A stretch of 64,000 bases of DNA from Marinobacter mangrovi. Its GTDB lineage: Bacteria; Pseudomonadota; Gammaproteobacteria; Pseudomonadales; Oleiphilaceae. The notes beneath the pieces are model-generated. The model saw nothing but the letters and a program-made list of their open reading frames with translations, was not told the DNA's origin and did not search any database. The stretch is from the NCBI RefSeq assembly GCF_016798325.1, contig NZ_JAERVO010000009.1, forward strand, positions 62,001 through 126,000, written 5' to 3'. The position numbers and the translations under genes were made by a program. Position 1 is the first letter of the stretch; each line of letters begins with the position of its first letter. Positions 8,414-18,404 of this stretch are shown here, one piece after another.

Positions 8414-9475
8414 ATGAAAATTCTCGTGACAGGTGGGGCCGGTTTTATCGGATCCGCGGTTATTCGATACATTCTGACCCACACTGATGACAGTGTGGTC
8501 AATCTCGATAAATTGACTTATGCCGGCAATCTGGAGTCGTTGGCCAGTGTGAGTCACCATCCGCGATACGCCTTCGAGCAAGCCGATATTTGCGACCGGG
8601 CTGCTCTGGAAGAGATCTTCGTAACGCATCGGCCGGATGCGGTCATGCATCTCGCTGCAGAAAGTCATGTCGATCGGTCTATCGACGGCCCATTGGCGTT
8701 TATTCAAACGAACGTTGTGGGGACTTACACACTGCTCGAGGTGTCCAGGTCCTACTGGCAGGGCCTTGAGGCCATCGAGAAGAATCAGTTTCGTTTTCAT
8801 CACGTCAGCACGGATGAGGTTTTTGGCGATCTCGGGCAGTCAGCGGATCTGTTCACTGAGAACACCTGTTATTCGCCCAGTTCACCCTATTCGGCGAGCA
8901 AAGCGAGTTCCGATCACCTGGTTCGTGCCTGGTATCGAACCTATGGTTTTCCGGTGCTTGTTACCAATTGCTCCAATAACTACGGCCCCTATCACTTCCC
9001 CGAGAAGCTGATTCCGTTAATGATCCTGAATGCGCTGGAAGGTCGATCACTTCCGGTCTATGGAGAAGGCAATCAGATACGCGACTGGTTGTACGTGGAA
9101 GATCATGCGCGCGCGCTGTATCGAGTCATTCGCAAGGGGCGTCTCGGAGAGACATATAACATTGGCGGATTTAACGAGAAGACGAACATGGAAGTCGTTC
9201 GTGGAATATGTGATCTCTTAATGGAGTTGTCGCCGGAAAAACCGAAAGACATCTGTCATTATCGGGACCTGATTGTCCACGTTCCTGACCGACCGGGGCA
9301 CGACCTGCGCTATGCCATCGACGCGACCAAGATAAAGAACGAGTTGGGCTGGTTGCCGGATGAAACTTTTGAAACCGGTCTGCGTAAAACCGTTGAGTGG
9401 TATTTGAACCATCTTGAGTGGTGCCGGCGGGTTCAGGATGGCAGCTATCGACGCGAGCGTCTTGGCATTGGCTGA
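8414..9475 (+). CDS. rmlB: dTDP-glucose 4,6-dehydratase
   Basis: Extended short-chain dehydrogenase/reductase of 353 residues (RmlB/RfbB/RffG) converting dTDP-glucose to dTDP-4-keto-6-deoxyglucose. The NAD site GGAGFIGS is at 7-14, the catalytic TDE at 133-135 and YSASK at 159-163. [16 protein letters not shown] and RDWLYVEDH are diagnostic of the family. rmlA follows after 77 bp. rmlC and rmlD are absent, so the product is not routed to rhamnose here; wecE downstream indicates transamination at C4. The start ATG 8414 gives the canonical [11 protein letters not shown]. Confidence 0.96.
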   Translation: MKILVTGGAGFIGSAVIRYILTHTDDSVVNLDKLTYAGNLESLASVSHHPRYAFEQADICDRAALEEIFVTHRPDAVMHLAAESHVDRSIDGPLAFIQTNVVGTYTLLEVSRSYWQGLEAIEKNQFRFHHVSTDEVFGDLGQSADLFTENTCYSPSSPYSASKASSDHLVRAWYRTYGFPVLVTNCSNNYGPYHFPEKLIPLMILNALEGRSLPVYGEGNQIRDWLYVEDHARALYRVIRKGRLGETYNIGGFNEKTNMEVVRGICDLLMELSPEKPKDICHYRDLIVHVPDRPGHDLRYAIDATKIKNELGWLPDETFETGLRKTVEWYLNHLEWCRRVQDGSYRRERLGIG

Positions 9476-9552
9476 CATGACTCATACGTCGGTATTGCAG
9501 TGAGGGGGCGGCAATGATTGGGACGAAGATTAGAAGAATTCAAGGATAACGA

Positions 9553-10461
9553 ATGAAAGGCATCATACTGGCCGGGGGCACGGGCAGCCGGTTATTTCCG
9601 ATCACATTGGGTATGTCCAAACAACTGCTTCCGATCTACGACAAGCCGATGATTTACTATCCGTTGTCGGTCTTGATGCTGGCAGGCATCCGTGACGTCT
9701 TAGTCATCACGACCCCCGAAGATCAAGCGGCTTTTCGTCGGTTGCTTGGAGACGGTAGCCAATTCGGTATCAGGCTGGAGTACGCCGTACAATCTCAGCC
9801 TGCGGGGTTGGCTGAAGCCTTCACCATTGGCGAATCGTTTATCGGCAACGATCCCGTCTGTCTGGTCTTGGGCGACAACATCTATTACGGGCAGGGATTT
9901 ACTCCAAAACTCAAAGAAACGGTCAAGCGTGTGGAATCGGACGGAGGTGCGGTAGTATTCGGCTATCCAGTCAAGGATCCGCATCGGTTTGGGGTCGTTG
10001 AATTTGATGCCGACATGAAGGCCCTGTCTATTGAGGAGAAGCCTCAGAATCCCAAATCTCACTGGGCTGTCACCGGACTCTATTTCTACGATAATCGGGT
10101 CATCGATTTTGCCAAACAGACAAGGCCCTCGGCTCGAGGCGAGCTGGAGATTACGTCGATCAATCAGGATTATCTCTCGCTGGGCGAACTTCACGTTGAG
10201 ATGCTGGGGCGAGGCTTTGCATGGTTGGACACCGGAACTCATGAAAGCCTGCTCGAAGCCGCCCAGTTTGTAGAAACGATTGAAAAGCGACAAGGCTACA
10301 AAGTGGCTTGCCTGGAAGAAATTGCCTGGCGCAACGAATGGCTGACGGATCAACAGATGCTGAAAGCCGCCGCTTACTATGAAAAAAGTGGTTATGGCCG
10401 ATACATCGAGGATCTTGTTCGGGAGCAGTCCTTGATTAGATCGGGAGAGACGGGTGCGTAA
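9553..10461 (+). CDS. rmlA: Glucose-1-phosphate thymidylyltransferase
   Basis: Nucleotidyltransferase of 302 residues (RmlA/RfbA/RffH) making dTDP-glucose from dTTP and glucose-1-phosphate, the first step of the dTDP-sugar pathway. It has LAGGTGSRL (6-14), the lysine in [16 protein letters not shown] with metal-binding D108, and EEKP at 161-164. AAGGA lies 8 nt before ATG 9553. The 3' end overlaps the GTG start of the next gene by 8 nt, so the two are probably coupled. It supplies substrate to RmlB immediately upstream. Confidence 0.96.
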   Translation: MKGIILAGGTGSRLFPITLGMSKQLLPIYDKPMIYYPLSVLMLAGIRDVLVITTPEDQAAFRRLLGDGSQFGIRLEYAVQSQPAGLAEAFTIGESFIGNDPVCLVLGDNIYYGQGFTPKLKETVKRVESDGGAVVFGYPVKDPHRFGVVEFDADMKALSIEEKPQNPKSHWAVTGLYFYDNRVIDFAKQTRPSARGELEITSINQDYLSLGELHVEMLGRGFAWLDTGTHESLLEAAQFVETIEKRQGYKVACLEEIAWRNEWLTDQQMLKAAAYYEKSGYGRYIEDLVREQSLIRSGETGA

Positions 10462-11500
10462 GAAAGTTCTCCATATCTGCCGAATGGAGAAATTTATCCC
10501 TCCATTCATCCAGTTGGTGGAATCAGAATTTGGCTTGAGTGATCATCGCTTTGTCCTGTTCGGTGATCATGTTCGTTATCCGGTTGCCAGTCGAAACGGC
10601 ATTGACAAGGTTGAAAGGAATCCACTGGCAAAGCTGGGTTCTCGTTTTCGCCTAATAGTCGCGATGCATCAAGCCGACAAGATTATCCTGCATGGTCTAT
10701 TTAACCGTTCCGTTACGCGGCTACTGTGGCTGATGCCATGGCTGCTGAAGAAATGTTACTGGGTGATGTGGGGCGATGACCTGTACCGCTATCAATCCAT
10801 CGCCGCAAAAGGGAAATGGACGTTCAAAGAGTCCGTTCGATGTCGTGTTATCCGTCGCATGGGGCACCTCGTGACACACATCCCGGGGGACGTCGAGCTC
10901 GCGCGTCAATGGTATGGCGCGACCGGTCAGTTTCATCCCTGCCTGATGTATCCGAGTAACGTCTTCAGGGATGTTGAGATGTCCCCAAGAGAGGATCGGC
11001 GAATCAATATACAGGTAGGTAATTCGGCCGATCCAGGAAACAATCACTTTGAGATACTGGATAAACTCGCACCTTACAAAAATGAAGAGATTTCGATCTA
11101 CGTGCCGTTATCCTACGGAAGCTCCGAACATGCCAAAGCAGTAGTGGATTACGGTGAGAAACTCTTTGGGGACAAATTCAGGCCGATCCTGGATTTCCTG
11201 CCTTATGACAAATACCTGGAGTTTCTGTCTGATATTGACATTGCCATCTTTAATCATCGACGCCAGCAGGCCATGGGTAACACCATTAACTTATTGGGAT
11301 TGGGGAAGAAGGTGTACATCCGGGATGACGTGACACCCTGGTCGGTCTTTCAATCGCTGGGGATCCGGATATTCGATGTGAATTCACTCAACCTTGGGCG
11401 TTTGGACGCTGAAGATGCTTCGTACAACCGAAAGGCAATCAAATCTGCGTTTTCGGAAGAAACACTGGTAAACCAGTTGCACGCCATTTTTGAGAGCTGA
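10454..11500 (+). CDS. WecF-like TDP-4-acetamido-4,6-dideoxygalactose transferase (GT56 family)
   Basis: 348 residues with no membrane segment. The pattern [14 protein letters not shown] at the N-terminus, [10 protein letters not shown] in the middle and the C-terminal [19 protein letters not shown] fits glycosyltransferase family 56, the WecF/RffT Fuc4NAc transferase of enterobacterial common antigen. The family call is by pattern recognition and less certain than its neighbours. The context supports it: it sits between rmlA and wecE, which make the donor precursor. It starts at GTG 10454 inside the end of rmlA. The sequence is visibly more AT-rich than the flanking housekeeping genes. The acceptor is unknown; wecA and wecG are not in the window. 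Confidence 0.75.
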   Translation: MRKKVLHICRMEKFIPPFIQLVESEFGLSDHRFVLFGDHVRYPVASRNGIDKVERNPLAKLGSRFRLIVAMHQADKIILHGLFNRSVTRLLWLMPWLLKKCYWVMWGDDLYRYQSIAAKGKWTFKESVRCRVIRRMGHLVTHIPGDVELARQWYGATGQFHPCLMYPSNVFRDVEMSPREDRRINIQVGNSADPGNNHFEILDKLAPYKNEEISIYVPLSYGSSEHAKAVVDYGEKLFGDKFRPILDFLPYDKYLEFLSDIDIAIFNHRRQQAMGNTINLLGLGKKVYIRDDVTPWSVFQSLGIRIFDVNSLNLGRLDAEDASYNRKAIKSAFSEETLVNQLHAIFES

Positions 11501-11502
11501 CT

Positions 11503-12075
11503 ATGGCCTATTACACCGATGAGCAATTGCGCCAAATGAATTTCAAGCGGCTCGGGCGCAACGTGAAAATCAGTGATAAAGCCAGTCTCTATGACACGGC
11601 CGAGATGGAGATCGGTGATTTTTCTCGGATTGATGATTATTGCATCGTGTCCGGCCGGATCATCATTGGAGCCTATTGCCACGTAACACCCATGTGCCTG
11701 TTGGCCGGTGGTGCTCCCGGCATTACATTGTCGGACTACAGCACATTGGCCTACGGCGTAAAAATCTTTGCGCAAAGCGATGACTACAGCGGCGCGACTA
11801 TGGTGAACTCACTAATCCCCAAGAAGTTCAAAAACGAGTACATGGCCCCGGTTTTTCTCGGGCGGCATGTGATCGTTGGTACAAATGCGGTTGTGTTCCC
11901 GGGTGTCACGATTGAAGAGGGCTGTTCGATCGGCGCAATGACGCTGGTTAACAAATCGACCGATGCTTGGGGCATATACGTGGGCAGCCCGGCCAGGCGG
12001 ATCAGAGAGAGAAAGCAGGACTTGCTGGCACTGGAAGCCCAATTCAGGGACGAGGTCCGCAATGATCCCCTTTAA
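11503..12075 (+). CDS. Hexapeptide-repeat (left-handed beta-helix) acyltransferase
   Basis: 190 residues with imperfect hexapeptide repeats, for example IGDFSRIDDYCIVSG and the C-terminal HVIVGTNAVVFPGVTIEEG. It ends in YVGSPARRIRERK, the usual cap of sugar O/N-acetyltransferases of the WbbJ/VioB/maltose-acetyltransferase type. It lies between the WecF-like gene and wecE and overlaps the wecE start by 14 nt. It is therefore inferred to acetylate the 4-amino group of the dTDP-sugar made by WecE, the job done in E. coli by WecD, a GNAT protein. That is inference from position. O-acetylation of the finished glycan is the alternative. Confidence 0.8.
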   Translation: MAYYTDEQLRQMNFKRLGRNVKISDKASLYDTAEMEIGDFSRIDDYCIVSGRIIIGAYCHVTPMCLLAGGAPGITLSDYSTLAYGVKIFAQSDDYSGATMVNSLIPKKFKNEYMAPVFLGRHVIVGTNAVVFPGVTIEEGCSIGAMTLVNKSTDAWGIYVGSPARRIRERKQDLLALEAQFRDEVRNDPL

Positions 12076-13198
12076 CAAGCCCCCCCATACCGGTCTCGAA
12101 GAGAAATACGTGCTTGAGGCTATGGGTAGCGAGAAAATTTCCGGCGACGGGCCCTTCAGCCGGCGCTGCCAGTCCTGGTTCGAGTCCTCCCTGGGGTGTC
12201 CGAAAACGCTGTTAACGCCTTCCTGTACCCATGCTCTGGAAATGGCGGCACTGCTGATCGATGTCCAGCCGGGAGACGAGATCATCATGCCCAGCTATAC
12301 ATTTGTCAGCACGGCAAACGCCTTTGTTCTGAGGGGCGCCCGGATTGTGTTTGTCGATATCCGGCCCGACACCATGAACATCGACGAGCGGCAGGTGGAA
12401 GCCGCCATTACGCCTCGAACCCGAGCCATTGTAGTCGTACATTATGCCGGTGTTGCCTGCGAAATGGATACAATAATGGCGGTGGCCAGTCAGTACCAAC
12501 TGGCGGTCATTGAAGATGCCGCTCAAGGCATGATGGCGACATACAAAGGGCGACCGCTCGGGACCATTGGCCATATTGGAGCCTATAGCTTTCACGAAAC
12601 CAAAAACTACACGAGCGGTGGCGAGGGTGGTCTCTTACTGATCAACGATACGCAGTACATCGCCCGATCGGAGATTATCCGGGAGAAAGGCACCAATCGC
12701 AGTCAGTTTTTCAGGGGCGTGGTCGACAAATACAGTTGGGTCGATTTGGGCAGCAGCTATTTGCCCAGCGAGATACAGGCGGCCTATCTTTGGGGGCAGC
12801 TGGAGTGCGCGCGCGAGATTCACGAGAATCGGCTGCAGAGTTGGCAGGCTTATTGGGAGGGATTGCGTTTTCTGGCGGATACCGGGCACCTGACGCTCCC
12901 GACAATTCCGTCAGGTTGCGAGCACAACGCTCATATGTTCTATCTCAAACTGTCCTCTGCGGATGAGCGTGACGCATTGTTGGCACATTTAAAGGCAGAC
13001 GGCGTCATGGCGGTTTTCCATTACGTGCCTTTGCACAGTGCTGAGGCGGGTCGTCAGTTCAGCACTTTTCGGGGTGAAGACCATTATACGACACAGGAAA
13101 GTGAACGCTTGATTCGCTTGCCCCTTTGGTATGGGCTTGAATCCCGGCACGTTGCGCACATCATTCAATCTGTAGAAAAGTTTTTCGACAACGCCTGA
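12062..13198 (+). CDS. wecE: dTDP-4-amino-4,6-dideoxygalactose transaminase
   Basis: PLP aminotransferase of the DegT/DnrJ/EryC1 family, 378 residues, moving an amino group from glutamate to C4 of dTDP-4-keto-6-deoxyglucose. From the remembered E. coli WecE sequence, long stretches are near-identical: LTPSCTHALEMAALL, DEIIMPSYTFVSTANAFVL and HYAGVACEMDTIMA. The SFHETKNYTSGGEGG segment carries the PLP lysine, and EIIREKGTNRSQFFRG follows. The frame runs upstream to 11963, but MIPFNKPP at 12062 is the canonical start and overlaps the acyltransferase stop. With rmlA and rmlB this gives dTDP-Fuc4N. It is the best evidence for what sugar the cluster makes. Confidence 0.93.
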   Translation: MIPFNKPPHTGLEEKYVLEAMGSEKISGDGPFSRRCQSWFESSLGCPKTLLTPSCTHALEMAALLIDVQPGDEIIMPSYTFVSTANAFVLRGARIVFVDIRPDTMNIDERQVEAAITPRTRAIVVVHYAGVACEMDTIMAVASQYQLAVIEDAAQGMMATYKGRPLGTIGHIGAYSFHETKNYTSGGEGGLLLINDTQYIARSEIIREKGTNRSQFFRGVVDKYSWVDLGSSYLPSEIQAAYLWGQLECAREIHENRLQSWQAYWEGLRFLADTGHLTLPTIPSGCEHNAHMFYLKLSSADERDALLAHLKADGVMAVFHYVPLHSAEAGRQFSTFRGEDHYTTQESERLIRLPLWYGLESRHVAHIIQSVEKFFDNA

Positions 13199-13502
13199 AG
13201 TGCATCGCTGACCCAGCGGCTTGATGAGCCGAGGGTTGAGCGAACGTTTGAGCCTTGCACTGTCCAGAGGACGTTACTCTACTTGTAGACTGTCTGTCTG
13301 ACATGGCGGATGGCTTCAGCAGCTATTGATCATTAGAGGCGCATGCTGCAGCTAATGAACTTATGCGCGGCATGGCAGGGAAAGGGGCGTTTTTGCGCGA
13401 GGGCGTCTTCGGGCAGACGCCCTTCGCCGGTCGTCTTTGGCCGGACCAGCGGCTAAACTAGTGCCACTTCTGACTGATACAACTTTCACAAGGAAACCCG
13501 GT
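13199..13502. other. Non-coding gap downstream of wecE with a stem-loop
   Basis: No supportable gene in about 300 bp. A strong hairpin lies at 13401-13422: GGGCGTCT with AGACGCCC around a 6-nt loop. It lacks a T tract, so it is not a standard terminator and would sit in the leader of the following GT4 gene. A TAAACT at 13452-13457 resembles a -10 box without a convincing -35. Confidence 0.5.
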
Positions 13503-14630
13503 TTGACTGGAACCTCCGATGCCCCGCTTCGTGTCCTCTGCCTGACGGACTCCTGCGATCGCCCGGAATCTGAATTGTTCATCGGCCTGAAGGCGGCGGG
13601 CGTTGATGTTGACGTCATGTGCAATCCCAAAGGTCGAAACTATCAGCGGCTTGTGGAACAGGATCTGGTCGTCGCTCCCCTAGCGCTCCAGGGGCGGTTT
13701 GACAAGAAAGGCACGGCGGCCATCCGGCGTCAGCTCGAAAGCAAGCCGTATGACGTGATCCATGCCTACAATCCGCGCGCGCTGGCCTGCGGGTTGAGAG
13801 CGTCTAAGGGGATGGATGTCCGGGTTGTGGCCTATCGCGGCGTTATCGGCAATGTGGGGGCTATGCATCCCGAGTCCTGGATTACCTTCCTGCACCCGCG
13901 GGTCGACAAGATCGTCTGCGTCGCCGACGCCATTCGCGATCATCTTGAGGGGCTTGGCTTCCCCTGGTCGCGCCTGACGGCGGACCGACTGCAGCGAATC
14001 TACAAGGGGCACGACCTCTCCTGGTATCAGGCGGAGCCGGCGGATTTGCGGCCGTTGGGTGTGCCTGAAAGAGCCTTTGTGGTGTGTTGTACGGGCCGGG
14101 GTGTGCCGCGTAAAGGGTTCGATGACCTGGTGCGGACGGCCCTCTATTTGCCGGAGGACGTTGAGGTTCACTACCTGTTGGTCGGCGATGTGGATCGCAA
14201 CGAAACCATCCGCAAGGAAGTGGCCGCCTTGCCGCATCCGGAACGCGTACACTTTGCCGGTTACCGTACCGATGCGCCTCAGCTTGCGGCGGCCAGCGAC
14301 GTGATCGCGTTGCCTTCCAAGTCGCAGGAAGGATTGCCTCGAGCGGTCATTGAGGCCATGGCCTACGCTGTACCGGCGGTCGTTACCCGGGTAGGAGGTA
14401 TGCCCGAATTGGTCGACGATGGCGTGACGGGGCTGGTTGTCCCTCCTTGCGACGAGAAGGCGTTGGCAGAGGCGATTCTCAAACTCTACCGATTGTCGCC
14501 GGAAGAGCGGCGGGCCATGGGCGCGGCCGGGCGCCAGCGGATCAGCGAGCACTTCCATACGTCGCAGACCGTTCGAGAAACCGTCGCCATGTATCAGTCC
14601 CTGGTCGATGGCAAACGCCGCTCACGCTGA
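13503..14630 (+). CDS. Glycosyltransferase family 4
   Basis: GT-B retaining glycosyltransferase of about 375 residues. The N-terminal half has RVLCLTDSCDRPESELFIGL, and the C-terminal half has the GT4 signature EGLPRAVIEAMA (the E-x7-E motif) followed by VGGMPELVDDGVTGLVVPP. The start is taken as TTG 13503, because AAGGA (13490-13494) is 8 nt upstream. The open frame back to 13437 has no ribosome site. It is followed after 21 bp by the CDP-glycerol-phosphotransferase-like gene, probably as one transcript. Donor and acceptor are unknown; an LPS core or outer-glycan role is inferred from location. Confidence 0.85.
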   Translation: MTGTSDAPLRVLCLTDSCDRPESELFIGLKAAGVDVDVMCNPKGRNYQRLVEQDLVVAPLALQGRFDKKGTAAIRRQLESKPYDVIHAYNPRALACGLRASKGMDVRVVAYRGVIGNVGAMHPESWITFLHPRVDKIVCVADAIRDHLEGLGFPWSRLTADRLQRIYKGHDLSWYQAEPADLRPLGVPERAFVVCCTGRGVPRKGFDDLVRTALYLPEDVEVHYLLVGDVDRNETIRKEVAALPHPERVHFAGYRTDAPQLAAASDVIALPSKSQEGLPRAVIEAMAYAVPAVVTRVGGMPELVDDGVTGLVVPPCDEKALAEAILKLYRLSPEERRAMGAAGRQRISEHFHTSQTVRETVAMYQSLVDGKRRSR

Positions 14631-14651
14631 ACCCGAATTGACGAGTATCAA

Positions 14652-15713
14652 ATGCCCAGACGCTACCTCTTCTACGTGAGCCAGCCATACTCTTTCGCGA
14701 TCCTTCGCCCCTTGCAGGACGCTATCCGCAAACGGGGAGATGAGGTGGCCTGGTTTGTTCTTGGTTGTTCGGCCCGTCCGCTGCAAGACGATGAAGTTCG
14801 ATTGCGGACGACTGCGGAGGTCCGGGAGTTCGACCCTGTCGCCGTGTTCTGCCCTGGTGATTGGCTGCCGTATTATTTCCCGGGGCTTAAAGTGAAGGTC
14901 TTCCACGGTCTGCCTATCAACAAGCGGGGCAAAGATACCCACTTCCGGATCCGTGGCTGGTTCGATCTTTACTGCACTATGGCGCAGTCTGATACCGACC
15001 GCTATCGAGCACTGGCCGAGGAGGACCCGCACTTTGCCGTGGCCAAGACCGGCTGGCCAAAACTGGACGCGATCCTGAAGTCCCGGTCTTCGGTGCCCAG
15101 GTCGGATGATCGGCCCACCGTTTTCTATGCTTCGACGTTTACCCGGGATGTCACGTCAGCACCGGACCTGGTGGACACCATCCGACGTATGAAAGATTCC
15201 GGAGAGTGGCATTTTATCGTGACCCTTCACCCCAAGATGCCAGAGGACATCGTTGAGCAGTATCGGAGTATGGCGGACGACAATCTGACCTTTATCGAAA
15301 GCGACCAGGATTTTATTCCGTACATGGGGCAGGCGGATGTGATGCTCTGTGATACCTCATCCATCCTGTTCGAGTTCATGTTCCTCGATATCCCCGTGGT
15401 CACGTTGCGCACGAATATGCCAGGGCCTTACCTGATCGATGTGGATTCGGTGGAGAAGGTGGAGCAGGCGCTGCGAACGGCGCTGACCAAACCGCCGGCC
15501 CTGATGGAAAACATGCGTGCCTTTTCCGATCAACTGCACGAATTCCGAGATGGGCAGTCCAGTGAACGGGTACTGGATGCCGTCGATCAATTCCTCGCGC
15601 AGCCGCCGCGGCTTAAACACAAGCCGCGCAATCTGTTCCGCAAACTCAAACTGCGTCGGCGACTGGCCCGCGAGGCCAAACAGCAGATCGCGCTCGATCA
15701 ACGTGGCGGCTAG
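14652..15713 (+). CDS. CDP-glycerol glycerophosphotransferase-like protein (TagB/TagF family)
   Basis: 353 residues. HGLPINKRG (85-93), LHPK (192-195) and [17 protein letters not shown] (234-250) are the hallmarks of the CDP-glycerol glycerophosphotransferase family (PF04464), which transfers glycerol-phosphate or ribitol-phosphate in teichoic-acid-like polymers. The C-terminal 35 residues are very basic, consistent with peripheral attachment to the inner membrane. In a Gram-negative LPS region, the inferred role is adding a polyol-phosphate or a sugar to the surface glycan. No CDP-glycerol synthesis gene (tagD-like) is visible nearby, so the donor is open. It converges with the downstream fusion gene, overlapping it by 4 nt. 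Confidence 0.82.
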   Translation: MPRRYLFYVSQPYSFAILRPLQDAIRKRGDEVAWFVLGCSARPLQDDEVRLRTTAEVREFDPVAVFCPGDWLPYYFPGLKVKVFHGLPINKRGKDTHFRIRGWFDLYCTMAQSDTDRYRALAEEDPHFAVAKTGWPKLDAILKSRSSVPRSDDRPTVFYASTFTRDVTSAPDLVDTIRRMKDSGEWHFIVTLHPKMPEDIVEQYRSMADDNLTFIESDQDFIPYMGQADVMLCDTSSILFEFMFLDIPVVTLRTNMPGPYLIDVDSVEKVEQALRTALTKPPALMENMRAFSDQLHEFRDGQSSERVLDAVDQFLAQPPRLKHKPRNLFRKLKLRRRLAREAKQQIALDQRGG

Positions 15714-17347
15714 TCCGCCGCTTCTCCCCGATGCTCGGTACGGGATAGGGTCCACAATCCGGCGTATTTGTTGAAGGAGCCCTGGGCATAGTTGACGGCG
15801 ACCAGATAACCGACCGGCCCGTCGAGGAATCCCAGCCGAATGAGATACACCTGGATGAATGTCAGAATGCCGCGGAAGGTTGCATAGCTCAGCGTTCGTG
15901 CACGTTTACCGCGGCGGAATTTCTCGCGGGAGCCCAGCCAGGCGTATTTGGCGCTCTTCTCCAGCGCGTGGCCGAAATCACGGTGTGTGAAGTGGGTTAA
16001 GCGTCCGCGCAACGTTTTGGTCGTGCGCCCCTCGGGAATCAGAATGCGTTCGTGCACCAGGGCATCGGAGAAGCGAACGCCTTCCCGCCGGAACAGCCGC
16101 AACGGCGCCCGACCGCTTCGCCCAAAGTCCAGTCTCGTGCCATAGAGCGTCACCGCCCAGGGGAGTTTGTAGGCATCCGCATCCGGTGCCGAGAGCCGGT
16201 CGTTGATCTCACGGGCCAGGGCCGGGGTAATGCGTTCGTCCGCATCAATGGACAGGACCCAGTCGCCCGTCGCTTTCTCCAGCGCCCGCTGTTTCTGGAT
16301 GCCGAAGCCCGGCCAGTCGGTCACTTCGACAACGTCGGCCAGGGCTCGCGCCTTGGCCACGGTGTCGTCGCTGCTGCCGCTGTCCAGCACGATAATCTCG
16401 TCCGCTACGGCGCGCACCGAGCGCAGGCAGTCTTCGATGTTGTCGGCTTCGTTCTTGGTGATGATGGTGGCCGAGATCCTCACAGCCCGCGGCCGGTGAT
16501 CGCCCCGATCGAGTTCCACGAACAGGCACGCCATGACTGGGGCCATCAGCAGCAGATAGATCGCCAGGGACGCGGGGCCGGCCAGACCGCCAACGACGAT
16601 GATAACGAGGAATACAGCGGTGATCAGGGCGGCCACGGCCATTGCACGGGCCGCTGGATGCCTGGACGTCGCGAACGGAATGCTGACGGACACCGGAATG
16701 GAAAGCAGCAGAATCCAGCCAAGGATCTGAAGTGCGCCCATGTCGCCGAGAGCCGCCAGTGCCCAGGCTTTATCCTGGATACCGTGGGATTGGTTCAGGA
16801 TCAGACCGCTGGCCACCAGCCCAGCGATAACGGCCGCTACACAGAACAATGCGCGCATCGTCCCGTTCTCGCGGAACAACATCCAGGCGCCCCAGCCGCT
16901 CAGTATCGTGAGGAGGAGAGTGACTTGGGCGGTTTCCCGGGCCGGGTGTGTGGTTGCGCTGAAAATGAGCATCAGAAGGCTCGCTGCGGCGACGGCGGTG
17001 AACAGGTCCCGTGCCGCCAGGCGAATGGCAGCCATGCCGGTTGTCAGTGGCCAGAACAGCAACAGAAGCAGAGCCGGCCAGGCTGAGCCCGCCAGGGATT
17101 TATCCGAAACCGCGGCACCGGTGGCGATGGCCGCCAGGAGGACAAAGCCCCAGAAGGCAAAATGCACCAGGCGCAACTCCCGGGGAATCTCCCAGTCGCC
17201 GGCCCGGCGGCGGGCGGCGATCCCGCCCAAGGCCATGCCAATGGCGGCCAGGTAAAGAATGGCCGGATGGATCAGGGTGCCCGCCAGGCCTATGGACAGC
17301 AGGCCCAACAGCAGTGGCCGTAAACGCTCGGCGGAAAGACTGGTCAC
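15710..17347 (-). CDS. Multi-TM protein fused to a WaaE/KdtX-like GT2 glycosyltransferase
   Basis: 545 residues in two parts. Residues 1-280 are almost entirely hydrophobic, with about ten membrane segments separated by short loops; I do not recognise a family. Residues 291 to about 530 form a GT2 domain: [20 protein letters not shown], then LDSGSSDDT (321-329), then the DxD motif in SIDADERI (DAD 368-370). Its tail has [19 protein letters not shown], as in the WaaE/KdtX beta-1,4-glucosyltransferases of LPS core. The GTG start at 17347 has AGGA 8 nt upstream. The normal enzyme is about 260 residues and soluble, so the N-terminal part is an addition. It may anchor the enzyme or handle a lipid-linked substrate. 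Confidence 0.83.
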   Translation of the reverse strand: MTSLSAERLRPLLLGLLSIGLAGTLIHPAILYLAAIGMALGGIAARRRAGDWEIPRELRLVHFAFWGFVLLAAIATGAAVSDKSLAGSAWPALLLLLFWPLTTGMAAIRLAARDLFTAVAAASLLMLIFSATTHPARETAQVTLLLTILSGWGAWMLFRENGTMRALFCVAAVIAGLVASGLILNQSHGIQDKAWALAALGDMGALQILGWILLLSIPVSVSIPFATSRHPAARAMAVAALITAVFLVIIVVGGLAGPASLAIYLLLMAPVMACLFVELDRGDHRPRAVRISATIITKNEADNIEDCLRSVRAVADEIIVLDSGSSDDTVAKARALADVVEVTDWPGFGIQKQRALEKATGDWVLSIDADERITPALAREINDRLSAPDADAYKLPWAVTLYGTRLDFGRSGRAPLRLFRREGVRFSDALVHERILIPEGRTTKTLRGRLTHFTHRDFGHALEKSAKYAWLGSREKFRRGKRARTLSYATFRGILTFIQVYLIRLGFLDGPVGYLVAVNYAQGSFNKYAGLWTLSRTEHRGEAAD

Positions 17348-17418
17348 AAAGAGGATCCTTCTGGGTTGTGGATAGGTCCGCGCATCCGTTTAGTGTAGTG
17401 AATTCCGGCGCTCGCCGG

Positions 17419-18315
17419 TTATCGGACCTTGTAGGGATTGGGCTGCCCCGGCGGCCGATGACGCATGCGCTTGTATTCCCACTGGTACTGCGCCGGAATC
17501 TCACGGACACACTGCTCGACCGAGGCATTAAGGGCGCCTGTGGCCACGACCGGATTGGCGTCATCCAGCCCGGGCTCGCACTCCCGGATCACGATGCGGA
17601 AGCCCTCGGCATCCGGCAGCCGCTCGGCATAGGTGATCAGCACCGCTGCGCCGGATTTCTGGAGCAGTTTCGCCACCAGCGTCATGGTCCGCACTTCCAT
17701 GCCGAAAAAGGGCGCATAGGCATTGCCTTTGCCCCGTGGGCTCTGATCCGGCAGGATGCCGGCGACGCCGCCTTCCCGCAGCAGTCCGATGAGCCGGGCA
17801 AGGCCGCGACGGTCGCCCCGGACCAGTTCCGAGCCCAGGCGGCCACGGACCTGAATCATGTAATCCTCGAATTCCGGCAGGTGGGGTGGGCTGTACAGAG
17901 CGGCCATCTTGTAGCGCGATGAAAAATACAGACCGGCGAGTTCCCAGTTACCCAGGTGGGGGGCCAGCAGAATCAAACCGCGGCCATCGGCCCGATATTG
18001 CTCCAGCAGTTCCTCGCCTTTGATCTCGCGAATCAGGTCCAGGCAGCGTTCGACCGGCCATTCCCACATGAGCGGGATTTCCAGCATGGTCCGGCCCGTC
18101 TGCTTCATGCTTTCCCGGCCCAGGGCCTTGCGATCGGCGTCGGGCATGTCGGGAAAACAGATATCCAGGTTAACCTGGGTAACCCGCCGCGATTCCGTCG
18201 GTAGCTTCCAGCCGAGCAGGCCCAGGATGGCCCCCACATTCTGGGCCGAGCGCAGTGAGAGTTTGCCGGCCAGTTTCAGCAGGCCAGTCAGCAGCGAGAT
18301 TCTAGACAGGGCCAT
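17419..18315 (-). CDS. LpxL/HtrB-type lipid A late acyltransferase
   Basis: 298 residues of the lysophospholipid acyltransferase family that adds secondary acyl chains to lipid A at the inner membrane. The catalytic HX4E motif is HLGNWE, with H120 and E125. Also present are the N-terminal hydrophobic stretch, VNLDICFP typical of LpxL/LpxM, and LPDQSPRGKGNAYAPFFG, the usual second block. The start ATG at 18315 is clear. A hairpin-like CCGGCG/CGCCGG lies just beyond the stop. A second member of the family is at 22889-23851; the two differ in the catalytic acid, so they probably serve different positions or acyl donors. Confidence 0.9.
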   Translation of the reverse strand: MALSRISLLTGLLKLAGKLSLRSAQNVGAILGLLGWKLPTESRRVTQVNLDICFPDMPDADRKALGRESMKQTGRTMLEIPLMWEWPVERCLDLIREIKGEELLEQYRADGRGLILLAPHLGNWELAGLYFSSRYKMAALYSPPHLPEFEDYMIQVRGRLGSELVRGDRRGLARLIGLLREGGVAGILPDQSPRGKGNAYAPFFGMEVRTMTLVAKLLQKSGAAVLITYAERLPDAEGFRIVIRECEPGLDDANPVVATGALNASVEQCVREIPAQYQWEYKRMRHRPPGQPNPYKVR

Positions 18316-18404
18316 GGTCCCGTTGATTTCCAGGTCGATAGAGTCAGGGCAGGAAACTACATCATCCGGTGCGACAGTGCCACTCCGCGGATAATTCGGG
18401 TTTG

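Noticed and set aside
8192-8803. 203-codon minus-strand frame overlapping the rmlB start
   Set aside because: Mostly antisense of rmlB; the extension into the intergenic gap has no recognisable similarity.
16052-17086. 344-codon plus-strand frame opposite the membrane/GT2 fusion gene
   Set aside because: Shadow frame rich in Arg, Gln and His, typical of antisense of a membrane protein in GC-rich DNA.
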